Shown: piece by piece, positions 15,369-22,848 of the stretch
Layout of the letters: each line of letters starts with the position of its first letter
Numbering within the stretch: position 1 is the first letter of the stretch
DNA from: an uncultured Flavobacterium sp.
Lineage (GTDB): Bacteria; Bacteroidota; Bacteroidia; Flavobacteriales; Flavobacteriaceae
Assembly (NCBI RefSeq): GCF_937967675.1
Contig: NZ_CALBSN010000044.1
Location: 1 to 62,556 of the forward strand
DNA length: 62,556 nt
Reading direction: 5' to 3'
Translations under genes and position numbers: made by a program
Notes under the pieces: model-generated
Database searches by the model: none
The model's input: the letters and a program-made list of their open reading frames with translations, nothing else
What the model was told of the DNA's origin: nothing

Positions 15369-18062
15369 TTAATTTTCAATATTTTTTATGGGTAAAGTGA
15401 ATACAATACAAGCGCCTTTTACACTTGGTTGTACCCAAATTCTCCCTTTGTGATGTTCTATAATTTGTTTGCAAATGGCCAATCCTAATCCGCTACCAAC
15501 AGGTTTTTTGAAATTCTGGTTGGATGCTTGATAAAATTTGTCAAATATAACGTCAAAATCGTTAGGATTAATACCTTTTCCGTTGTCTTGCACCGAAGTT
15601 TCTATAAAATTATCTTTCTTTTTAACTTGAATGGTGATTAAACCATCGGTTTCTGGACAAAATTTTATGGCGTTTGATAGTAAATTAGTCACTACTTGAA
15701 TTATTCTATCTTCATCATAATAGGCCAAAACCGTGTCTTTACTTTCGACATAAACACTGATGTTTCGGTTCTTAATTAACTGTTTTAAAGGTTCAATCGA
15801 ATGTTCAATCGTGGCAATTAGGTTGTTTTGACTTGGATGAATGGTTTGTTTTCCAGTTTCGAATTTTTCTAAATCCAAAATTTTATCAATCAAACGATTC
15901 AATCTGTCAGATTCCGAAATGATATTTTGTAAAAACTGTTTTCGTAATTCTTCTGGAATTTCATCATCATCATGCAAAATCTCACTTGCTGCACGAATGG
16001 CTGTAATTGGCGTACGAAGTTCGTGTGTTACGGTGTCTAAAAATTCATCTTTTTGAACGTCTTTTCTAACCAATGTTTCATTGGCTTTTTGTAATTCGAA
16101 AGTGATTTTTTGGAGTTGGTTTGAAGTTTCTGTTAATTTTTTGTTGATTGTGATGTTTTCTTTCGATTCTTCTAGAATTTTTAATACTTCTGGTAACGTG
16201 ATTTTTTCTTCTTTTACAACACTCGAAATTAGAATTCTTGCTGAAGCCGTTCCAATGTGACCCGTTAATAAATTTTCGGCGAATTTTACTAATCTCGCAT
16301 CGGCTAATTCTTGATCTTTATCTACATTGTACTTCACATTAAAAATATTCATGGCGCGTTTGGTACGTTCTTCGCCTAAAAATCGAATCAAAACTTTTTC
16401 GATATCACGTGTGTAAGCGGTTCCTTTCCATACGAAAGCATTTTCATGATTTGTGCTATATTTATCGATATCAACGTACATTTCTGCATAATTACGTTCG
16501 CGATAATTTCCTTTAAAACTAACTGAAACCGCGAAATATGTCAATGTATTAAACAACATACTCCAAAAAAAAGTATGTGGAACCGGTTGCAAATAATCCA
16601 ATCCAAAAAGTTGAAAAGGTTTTAACAAATTAATTTTCATAAAACCTTCGGTAACAAAAGAACTTTCATCATTGGTTAACCCAATAGCATAAGGCAATAA
16701 CAAAGTATAAATACAAATAATAAATCCGATTAAAATGCCATAAATAGCACCTAATCTTGAACCTCTTCGCCAGAAAATGGCTCCAAAAAATGCTGGTGCT
16801 AATTGAGCAATAATAACAAACGAAATCAATCCAATAGAAACCAAACTGTAATCTAATGCGAAGAATCGGTAAATGAAATACGCGGCTATAATTAGAGAGA
16901 AGATTCCGATTTTACGAATGTTGACAATCTTTTTGTTATTGATGATTTGTTCTTCATTCTTCAATTTACCTAAAAAAGTATACGGAATCAACAAGTTGTT
17001 ACTCAACATGGTAGACAAACTAATACTTGATACCACAATCATCGAAATTGCTGCGGAAAATCCGCCAAGAAAAACTAAAACGGTTAGCGTTTGATTATTA
17101 AAAAACTGCGGAATCAAAAGCGAATACGTATCGGCATTGACATTTTTTCCATCAAACAATACGTTTCCGCCCCAAGCAATTGGATAGACAAAAAGGTTGA
17201 ACAATAATAAGTACAAAGGAAACAACCAAATCCCCGTTTTAATATGGCGTTCTCTGTTATTTTCTACCACAGAAATTTGAAATTGTCTTGGCAATAAGAA
17301 AATAGCAAAAAGCGAAACCATACTCAAAAAGAACCAGTTTAATCCTTGTTCTAATCCGCCAATGGTGTTTTTTTCTTTGAAGTTTTCTAAAAGTGATGCT
17401 TTTGCATAGATATCATCGTATCCATCAAAAACGAAGAACGTAACGTAAACTCCAACGATTAAAAAGAAGACTAACTTTAGAACGCTTTCTAAAGCTACAG
17501 CAGTTACAATTCCTTTACGTTTTTCAGAAGCATCTACATAACGTGTTCCATAATAGGATGCAAATAAGGCTAAAGCAATAGCAACATAAGTCGTTGTATC
17601 ATCAAAAATGTAAGAACTTGTATTGGTTTGGGTTACAATGTGAAAAGTTTCAGAAATTGCTTTTAATTGTAAAGCGATGTAAGGAATAATTCCAGCCAAA
17701 CAAACCACAGTCACAATCGCGCCTAAAAAACGACTGTTTCCATATCGCAGTGAAATAAAATCGGCAATACTTGAAATTTTATTTACTCTAGAAATACGAA
17801 TAATTTTCTTTAAAATAATAATCCAAGCGGGAATAATTATTATAGGACCAATATAGATAGGTAAATAATTCAAACCTGAATTTGCTGCTACTCCGATACT
17901 TCCATAGTACGTCCAAGCAGTACAATATACTGCTAAAGACAAGGAATATATATACGAATTATTTGTCCATTTGATGTTCTCTTTTTTCTCTGCCCAATGC
18001 GCAATAAAAAAAAGAATACCCAAATAGCCTAATAAAATAAGTAATAAAATAGCACTATTCAT
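15369..18062 (-). CDS. SLC5-type transporter / sensor histidine kinase (CrbS/CbrA type)
   Basis: An 897-residue fusion. Residues ~1-490 form about 13 transmembrane helices of the sodium:solute symporter fold (NSGLNYLPIYIGP, RQFQISVVENN). A linker at ~520-640 would correspond to the STAC region of this family. The kinase core has the H box HELRTP with His680, N box residues around 793-797 (NLLSNAIKF), G1 DNGKG (826-830) and G2 GSGLGLAI (~856). Known relatives govern acs (CrbS) or amino-acid use (CbrA). The flanking acs and transporter genes favour an acetate-linked role. Its start overlaps the small gene upstream by 8 nt. Confidence 0.92.
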   Translation of the reverse strand: MNSAILLLILLGYLGILFFIAHWAEKKENIKWTNNSYIYSLSLAVYCTAWTYYGSIGVAANSGLNYLPIYIGPIIIIPAWIIILKKIIRISRVNKISSIADFISLRYGNSRFLGAIVTVVCLAGIIPYIALQLKAISETFHIVTQTNTSSYIFDDTTTYVAIALALFASYYGTRYVDASEKRKGIVTAVALESVLKLVFFLIVGVYVTFFVFDGYDDIYAKASLLENFKEKNTIGGLEQGLNWFFLSMVSLFAIFLLPRQFQISVVENNRERHIKTGIWLFPLYLLLFNLFVYPIAWGGNVLFDGKNVNADTYSLLIPQFFNNQTLTVLVFLGGFSAAISMIVVSSISLSTMLSNNLLIPYTFLGKLKNEEQIINNKKIVNIRKIGIFSLIIAAYFIYRFFALDYSLVSIGLISFVIIAQLAPAFFGAIFWRRGSRLGAIYGILIGFIICIYTLLLPYAIGLTNDESSFVTEGFMKINLLKPFQLFGLDYLQPVPHTFFWSMLFNTLTYFAVSVSFKGNYRERNYAEMYVDIDKYSTNHENAFVWKGTAYTRDIEKVLIRFLGEERTKRAMNIFNVKYNVDKDQELADARLVKFAENLLTGHIGTASARILISSVVKEEKITLPEVLKILEESKENITINKKLTETSNQLQKITFELQKANETLVRKDVQKDEFLDTVTHELRTPITAIRAASEILHDDDEIPEELRKQFLQNIISESDRLNRLIDKILDLEKFETGKQTIHPSQNNLIATIEHSIEPLKQLIKNRNISVYVESKDTVLAYYDEDRIIQVVTNLLSNAIKFCPETDGLITIQVKKKDNFIETSVQDNGKGINPNDFDVIFDKFYQASNQNFKKPVGSGLGLAICKQIIEHHKGRIWVQPSVKGACIVFTLPIKNIEN

Positions 18063-18249
18063 AATAACGTTGTACTACAATCCAAGACATTAATACTGAA
18101 AACAACCAAACAGAAAAAATATAAATATAGATTACTGGAAATCCCAATACATTATCAGCACTATCAAATAGTAAAACGATTGGTAAATTCAATACCAATA
18201 AAAGTAACAATGATAAAACTACTAGTTTCTGTTGATGTCTTTTTTTCAT
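18055..18249 (-). CDS. Small two-helix membrane protein overlapping the SLC5-kinase (CbrX-like position)
   Basis: 64 residues with a basic N-terminus and two transmembrane helices (~9-28 and ~37-57). It shares eight bases with the kinase start (ATGAATAG), so the two are translationally coupled. In Pseudomonas a comparably small gene, cbrX, overlaps and controls cbrA. The shared position and size make this a likely counterpart, though sequence homology cannot be claimed by eye. It may otherwise be a subunit of the transporter module. Confidence 0.75.
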   Translation of the reverse strand: MKKRHQQKLVVLSLLLLLVLNLPIVLLFDSADNVLGFPVIYIYIFSVWLFSVLMSWIVVQRYYE

Positions 18250-18273
18250 AAAGAATACGTTTATAAAACCTAA

Positions 18274-18298
18274 AAGCTCTTATGTAAAATAAGAGCTT
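18274..18298 (-). terminator. Terminator of the porin-transporter operon
   Basis: AAGCTCTTAT (18274-18283) and ATAAGAGCTT (18289-18298) form a perfect 10-bp stem with a 5-nt loop. Reading leftward it is followed by TTTAGGTTTT. It separates the transporter unit from the kinase unit. Confidence 0.75.
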
Positions 18299-18322
18299 CT
18301 AAGATAAGTATTTTTATTTTAA

Positions 18323-18538
18323 TTAATCTTCATATTCGTCCGTGATTGCATACCAACCAAAAATAGTTAATCCGGTAACAATCATTGGTAAAAGTATAAA
18401 GAAAATAATGATTCCAAAAACTAAATCATCTTGTTTTCCTGAAGTTAACTTTCCTCCAAAAATTCCAATCGAAAAATAGGCTATTGCAATTGCAAGTGCT
18501 ATCCAAACGATTCCTAAATATTTTTTTATTGTGTTCAT
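18323..18538 (-). CDS. Small membrane protein, probably DUF6814-like
   Basis: 71 residues with two transmembrane helices (~8-27 and ~38-63) and an acidic C-terminus (YAITDEYED). It resembles small proteins often encoded directly after MFS transporters in Bacteroidota (DUF6814-type); the name is from memory and only moderately sure. It starts 12 nt after the MHS transporter stop, and a strong terminator lies beyond its stop, so it is the last gene of the porin-transporter unit. It may be an accessory subunit of the transporter. Confidence 0.65.
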   Translation of the reverse strand: MNTIKKYLGIVWIALAIAIAYFSIGIFGGKLTSGKQDDLVFGIIIFFILLPMIVTGLTIFGWYAITDEYED

Positions 18539-18550
18539 GATTATTATTTT

Positions 18551-20092
18551 TTAGTCGTGAAGTGTATTAATTTTTCTGTCGATGTAAATCATTCCAATTA
18601 CGAAACATATTGCAGCTATTCCAATTGGATACCAAAGTCCTTCTAAATAAAACTCTACATCTCCTGCCTCCTTAGAAGTAGTAACAAAATAGGTTGAAAT
18701 AGCTGGAAGCAATCCACCAAATATACCATTCCCAACGTGATATGGCAATGACATTGAGGTATATCTAATCTTAACTGGGAACATTTCTACAAGGAATGCG
18801 GCAATTGGACCATAAACCATGGTTACAAAAATCACCTGAATGAAAACCATTAATACTAAGAACCATCGATCGCTATTGTTAATCATTTTGGTCACTTTTG
18901 TTTCCACTTTATCTTTTCCTTTATCATCTACCATTACTTTTCCACTTTCAAAATGGATAGTTTTGATTTCTTCTACAGTAGTTCCATCAGTATAAGCTTT
19001 TGTAGTAGTATAGATAGAATCCATTTTAGTAGCATCAATTTCTTTTAAAGAAGGAACTACTTTAGTTTTCTCAACGATTTCAGTTTTTAAAGTTAAATCT
19101 GTTGAAGCATACATAGCTCTGTAAATTGGGCGATACGCTAAAATAGCAATTAACATTCCACTCATCATAATTACTTTTCTACCTACTTTATCACTCAACC
19201 ATCCAAAAAATACGAAGAATGGAGTTCCTAATAAAAGTGCAATTCCTAGTAATGTATCTACTTGAGAAGAATCAATACTTTGAACAGTTTTTAAGAAGTT
19301 CATCGCATAGAATTGTCCTGTATACCAAACAACTCCTTGTCCCATTGTAGCACCAAATAAAGCTAAAAGAACAAATTTTAAATTGTATTTATGACCAAAA
19401 CTTTCTTTTAATGGATTTGTAGATGTTTTACCTTCTGATTTTGCTTTCGCGAAAGCTGGTGATTCGTGCATGTTTTTACGAATCAAGAACGAAACATAAA
19501 CCATAACAATAGAAACCCAAAACGGTACTCTCCAACCCCACTCATCAAACGCTTCTTTAGACATTAATCCTTTTGTAAGCAAGATAACCACTAAGGAAAT
19601 AAATAAACCTACCGTAGCTGTAGTTTGAATCCAAGATGTCCAATATCCTTTTTCGTTTTTAGGAGCGTGTTCGGCCACATAAGTTGCAGCTCCCCCATAT
19701 TCACCACCAAGAGCTAAACCTTGAAGTAAACGTAGAATTAATACAATAACAGGCGCAGCATAACCAATTGTTTCAAAACTTGGAATACAACCAATTACAA
19801 AAGTAGCTCCTCCCATTAACATTAAAGTTACCATGAAAGTATACTTTCTTCCAATTAAATCTCCTAATCTTCCAAAGAAAAGGGCTCCAAATGGACGCAC
19901 TACGAAACCTGCAGCAAATGTTGCTAATGTTGATAAAAAAGCCGCCGTTGGATTGTCAGAAGGGAAAAATTTAGTAGATAAAACTACTGCTAAACTTCCA
20001 AAAATGTAGAAGTCATACCATTCAATCATTGTTCCCATAGAGGAAGCCGAAATAACTTTCCAGATTCCTTTTGATGATTTGTTATCGCTCAT
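18551..20092 (-). CDS. MFS transporter, metabolite:H+ symporter (ProP/ShiA-like) family
   Basis: 513 residues with the 12-helix MFS fold. MHS markers are MGTMIEWYDFYIFGSLAVV, VVRPFGALFFGRLGDLIGRK (motif A), LQGLALGGEYGGAA and the second motif A, GWLSDKVGRK. It is longer than the usual ~430-450 residues because about 80 hydrophilic residues (~328-408) are inserted between helices 9 and 10, on the predicted periplasmic side. The substrate is probably a small carboxylate, inferred from acs, the PrpE-like ligase and the sensor kinase nearby. It is co-transcribed with the porin (20 nt upstream) and the 71-aa gene. Confidence 0.88.
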   Translation of the reverse strand: MSDNKSSKGIWKVISASSMGTMIEWYDFYIFGSLAVVLSTKFFPSDNPTAAFLSTLATFAAGFVVRPFGALFFGRLGDLIGRKYTFMVTLMLMGGATFVIGCIPSFETIGYAAPVIVLILRLLQGLALGGEYGGAATYVAEHAPKNEKGYWTSWIQTTATVGLFISLVVILLTKGLMSKEAFDEWGWRVPFWVSIVMVYVSFLIRKNMHESPAFAKAKSEGKTSTNPLKESFGHKYNLKFVLLALFGATMGQGVVWYTGQFYAMNFLKTVQSIDSSQVDTLLGIALLLGTPFFVFFGWLSDKVGRKVIMMSGMLIAILAYRPIYRAMYASTDLTLKTEIVEKTKVVPSLKEIDATKMDSIYTTTKAYTDGTTVEEIKTIHFESGKVMVDDKGKDKVETKVTKMINNSDRWFLVLMVFIQVIFVTMVYGPIAAFLVEMFPVKIRYTSMSLPYHVGNGIFGGLLPAISTYFVTTSKEAGDVEFYLEGLWYPIGIAAICFVIGMIYIDRKINTLHD

Positions 20093-20112
20093 AATTTAAT
20101 TGTATTAGTTTG

Positions 20113-21489
20113 TTATAAATAGATTTGTAATTGTATGATGAATTCACCTTTGTAATTATCAATTTTGTCAACTGCTGAATAAACTGGACGCGTTGAATAT
20201 TGCGTAGTAATTTTAGCATGGTGACCATCTAAGAAAAAGTTAGCTCCTAAATCAAATTGACTACTTGCTTTTTCTAAAGCATCAAAGTTTTTATAAGTAT
20301 AAGCTCCAAATGGCTGAATTCTCACTTTTGGTTTTTCGTTTTTATTTGGTAATAAAACACCCGCTTGTGTATACCAAATATTTCCTGTTCCTACCATTGG
20401 TTGTAAATTTCCTGCTCCCGCTAATGCTGGTGAACCTGTAAAAGTAGGATCAACAACACCTTCATTCATAATTCCAAGGTTTCTTAAATAATTAGGACCA
20501 AAATCATAATTATAGAAAACACTGTAAGCTGTAATTGCCATTTTTTTCTCTTTAGCACCAATTGGCATATCTAAGAAAACATCTCCAGCAAATAAATTAA
20601 TCGCATGTTCTTTAATTACTCCATTTACAGAAGTTTGTGTTCCTTTTGGCGCATTATAAAAACCAGCTCCAATGTTGAACATTCTTTTAGTTCCTAAGTA
20701 AGTTCCTACTTTGTAAGGTAAAAAGTTAGCTTCTTTATCAAAGAATTGATATTCCACATAACCTGCTTTTGACCATTGTGTAGTGTTGTTATTATCAACA
20801 GCTTTTGCTATACTCGCATCGGTAACATTTGTTGGTGTTTGATTTGTTGCAAAAGGTTTATTGATACTAAAACGATATTCAAATTTGTTATATTTCCCTT
20901 TTGCGAAAATTCCAATTTGTCTGGCAAACTGATCGGAATTCTCTATCAAAGGCCAGTTGAAAATTGGTGCATCAACCGTTAGATAGTTTAAGGTAGAAGA
21001 CATGGTCATACGAGATAATCCCATATAATAATGTAAACCTGCTCCTACTGACAAACTAAAAGGTTTTGATTCTTTAGGTAATACTAATGCGTATTCATTC
21101 CATGCATCATGAAAGAATAAACCTGGTTTTTTTCCAGCGCCATAGCCACCAGTTCCAGCCGAACCTGAAGCACCACCATTAATAAAAGTTTGATTGTTAA
21201 TCCCTATATGAGTCAAAATCATATAACGGGGAGAAATTTGTGCATAAGCTAATAATCGCAAACGACGTAAGCCTGCATCTTCATGACTAGAAACAGTTTC
21301 GTCTCCAATCATCGAACCCGGATTCAAATCGGTTGAACGAAGCCAAACTTGATTCCATGCAATAAAACGCATGTATTTGGTTCCTTCTGGATTTAAGTTG
21401 AATTTTAAACCTCCTCCATAATCAGGTGAGCCCTGAGCGGATACTAGCAGAGATAAAAATAATCCTGAAATAGTTAGTAATTTTTTCAT
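20113..21489 (-). CDS. Outer-membrane porin
   Basis: 458 residues beginning with a signal peptide, MKKLLTISGLFLSLLVSAQG. The rest is alternating amphipathic strands with many aromatic ends and finishes in ...FIIQLQIYL, typical of a beta-barrel. It fits the Bacteroidota porin group found beside inner-membrane carboxylate transporters. With the MHS transporter directly downstream, it likely lets the same substrate cross the outer membrane. A possible -7 box on the minus strand (TAGAATTTG around 21526-21534) has one extra base relative to TAnnTTTG. Confidence 0.85.
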   Translation of the reverse strand: MKKLLTISGLFLSLLVSAQGSPDYGGGLKFNLNPEGTKYMRFIAWNQVWLRSTDLNPGSMIGDETVSSHEDAGLRRLRLLAYAQISPRYMILTHIGINNQTFINGGASGSAGTGGYGAGKKPGLFFHDAWNEYALVLPKESKPFSLSVGAGLHYYMGLSRMTMSSTLNYLTVDAPIFNWPLIENSDQFARQIGIFAKGKYNKFEYRFSINKPFATNQTPTNVTDASIAKAVDNNNTTQWSKAGYVEYQFFDKEANFLPYKVGTYLGTKRMFNIGAGFYNAPKGTQTSVNGVIKEHAINLFAGDVFLDMPIGAKEKKMAITAYSVFYNYDFGPNYLRNLGIMNEGVVDPTFTGSPALAGAGNLQPMVGTGNIWYTQAGVLLPNKNEKPKVRIQPFGAYTYKNFDALEKASSQFDLGANFFLDGHHAKITTQYSTRPVYSAVDKIDNYKGEFIIQLQIYL

Positions 21490-21586
21490 AATTTAATTTT
21501 GGTTAGTTATGCATTTCTGCAGTACCAAATTCTAAAATTATGTTAATGAAAAAAATTACAATATATATTTTTGTTAAAACGTATAG

Positions 21587-22006
21587 CTAATCTTTAAAAC
21601 GTTCCCATTTTATGAGCATAAATTTATCTCCAAGTTCAGTTATAATCATACCAGCTCCCGATAATTGATCTTTGTTTTGCAAAAATTCTACCAACTCATT
21701 GTGCTTAAAAATCTTATAAGTAGGATGATAATTAGGATGAGGTGGTTTCTTGATCTTAAACTCTTTTACCCAATTGCTAATGGAAACGTGCGAAACACCA
21801 ATGATTCGCTCAATTTCTCTAAAACTCAAACCTTCTAAATACAATTGCAAAGCTTTCGTTACATAGTAATCATCTATCTTTTTTCCTAATTTATTGACAG
21901 TGAAGTAATAATTACACGATTTACACAAATAGCGCTGTCTATCTTTGATAATACCACTTTTTACAATACTGTCACTTTGACATTTTGGACAGGATAAAAT
22001 CTTCAT
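21587..22006 (-). CDS. Transposase-derived zinc-ribbon/HTH DNA-binding protein (InsA-like)
   Basis: 139 residues. The N-terminus has a zinc ribbon, CPKCQSDS...CKSC (four Cys), and the QRYLCKSCNYYFT pattern of IS1/IS1595 InsA-type proteins. An HTH follows at ~55-88 (LSFREIERIIGVSHVSISNWV). There is no DDE catalytic domain. Instead it has a C-terminal part (~95-139, VEFLQNKDQLSGAGMIITEL) not found in transposases. No inverted repeats or second ORF flank it. I read it as a domesticated regulator, placed between the porin unit and the divergent aromatic operon. Confidence 0.8.
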   Translation of the reverse strand: MKILSCPKCQSDSIVKSGIIKDRQRYLCKSCNYYFTVNKLGKKIDDYYVTKALQLYLEGLSFREIERIIGVSHVSISNWVKEFKIKKPPHPNYHPTYKIFKHNELVEFLQNKDQLSGAGMIITELGDKFMLIKWERFKD

Positions 22007-22014
22007 ATATATAA

Positions 22015-22050
22015 TTTTTGCATAAATATACTAATTTTGCAAAATATACA
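22015..22050. promoter_or_regulatory. Candidate operator: direct repeat between regulator and aromatic operon
   Basis: Two similar motifs, TTTTTGCATAAATATAC (22015-22031) and ATTTTGCAAAATATAC (22034-22049), are spaced 19 nt apart, just upstream of the transposase-derived regulator. They could be binding sites for that protein, with autoregulation and control of the divergent operon. Inference from position and repetition only. Confidence 0.4.
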
Positions 22051-22153
22051 AAAAATAATATCATAAAAATTTCAATTTATTTTTTTACTTATTGCAATTT
22101 TCAGGTTTTAAAATTATGAATAGTATAATTTTAGCTTTAAATCGCTACATTTT

Positions 22154-22161
22154 TAATTTTG
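22154..22161 (+). promoter_or_regulatory. Candidate -7 box (TAATTTTG) of the aromatic operon
   Basis: TAATTTTG fits the Bacteroidota TAnnTTTG consensus exactly and lies 78 nt before the flavin reductase ATG. No clear TTG at the -33 position was found, so support is partial. Confidence 0.4.
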
Positions 22162-22238
22162 ATAAAATGAAAAAAAATCCATTTTTGTTGTGAAAAAGTA
22201 TAGTTATTTTATTTAATTTGTAAAAACAACACAAAACC

Positions 22239-22844
22239 ATGCAATTCGACATACAAAATACCGAATCTTCCGCTTTATACAAGCTTTTAACAGGTACTGT
22301 AATTCCAAGACCAATAGGCTGGATTTCAACAATTGATACAGATGGAATCAACAACCTTGCTCCTTTTTCTTTCTTTAATGTGGTGAGCGAAGATCCACCA
22401 CACGTCATGTTTTCCACCGTTCGAACAGGAAACAAAAACAAAGACACTTTAAATAACATATTAGATAATAAACAATTCGTGGTTAATTTAGTGACCGAAG
22501 AAGTTGTAGAACAAATGAACACCACTTCTCAAAGCGTAGCTACTGATGTTGACGAATTTGAATTAGCAAACGTTACTCCTATTGATTCAATTTATATCAA
22601 GCCAAAACGAGTAAAAGAAAGCTTAGTACATTTTGAGTGCGAAATGGTACATCATTATTTTATTGAAAATCATCAAAATGGCGGCGCTTGTATTATCATT
22701 GGTAAAATTATTACCATGCATATAGACGATTCTATATTAATGGAAAATCACAGAATCAATTTAGACACATACAAACCTGTTGCCCGTTTAGCAGGTTCCA
22801 ATTACAGTAAATTAGGAGAAATATTCTCAATTAAAAGACAATAA
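22239..22844 (+). CDS. Flavin reductase-like FMN-binding protein (DIM6/NTAB family)
   Basis: 201 residues of the flavin reductase family. TGTVIPRPIGWISTIDTDG and NLAPFSFFNVVSEDPPHVMF are the FMN-binding signature; NLV and KPVARLAGSNY follow at the usual places. Such proteins supply reduced flavin or act as small oxidoreductases. It is the first gene of the aromatic operon and ends 4 nt before the fused monooxygenase. It may support that enzyme, although FAD monooxygenases of that class use NAD(P)H directly, so its real role is open. Confidence 0.85.
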   Translation: MQFDIQNTESSALYKLLTGTVIPRPIGWISTIDTDGINNLAPFSFFNVVSEDPPHVMFSTVRTGNKNKDTLNNILDNKQFVVNLVTEEVVEQMNTTSQSVATDVDEFELANVTPIDSIYIKPKRVKESLVHFECEMVHHYFIENHQNGGACIIIGKIITMHIDDSILMENHRINLDTYKPVARLAGSNYSKLGEIFSIKRQ

Positions 22845-22848
22845 ATAT

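Noticed and set aside
21587..22006. Active IS1-family insertion sequence
   Set aside because: No DDE domain or second ORF, no terminal inverted repeats, and an unrelated C-terminal part; it is a stand-alone DNA-binding protein.
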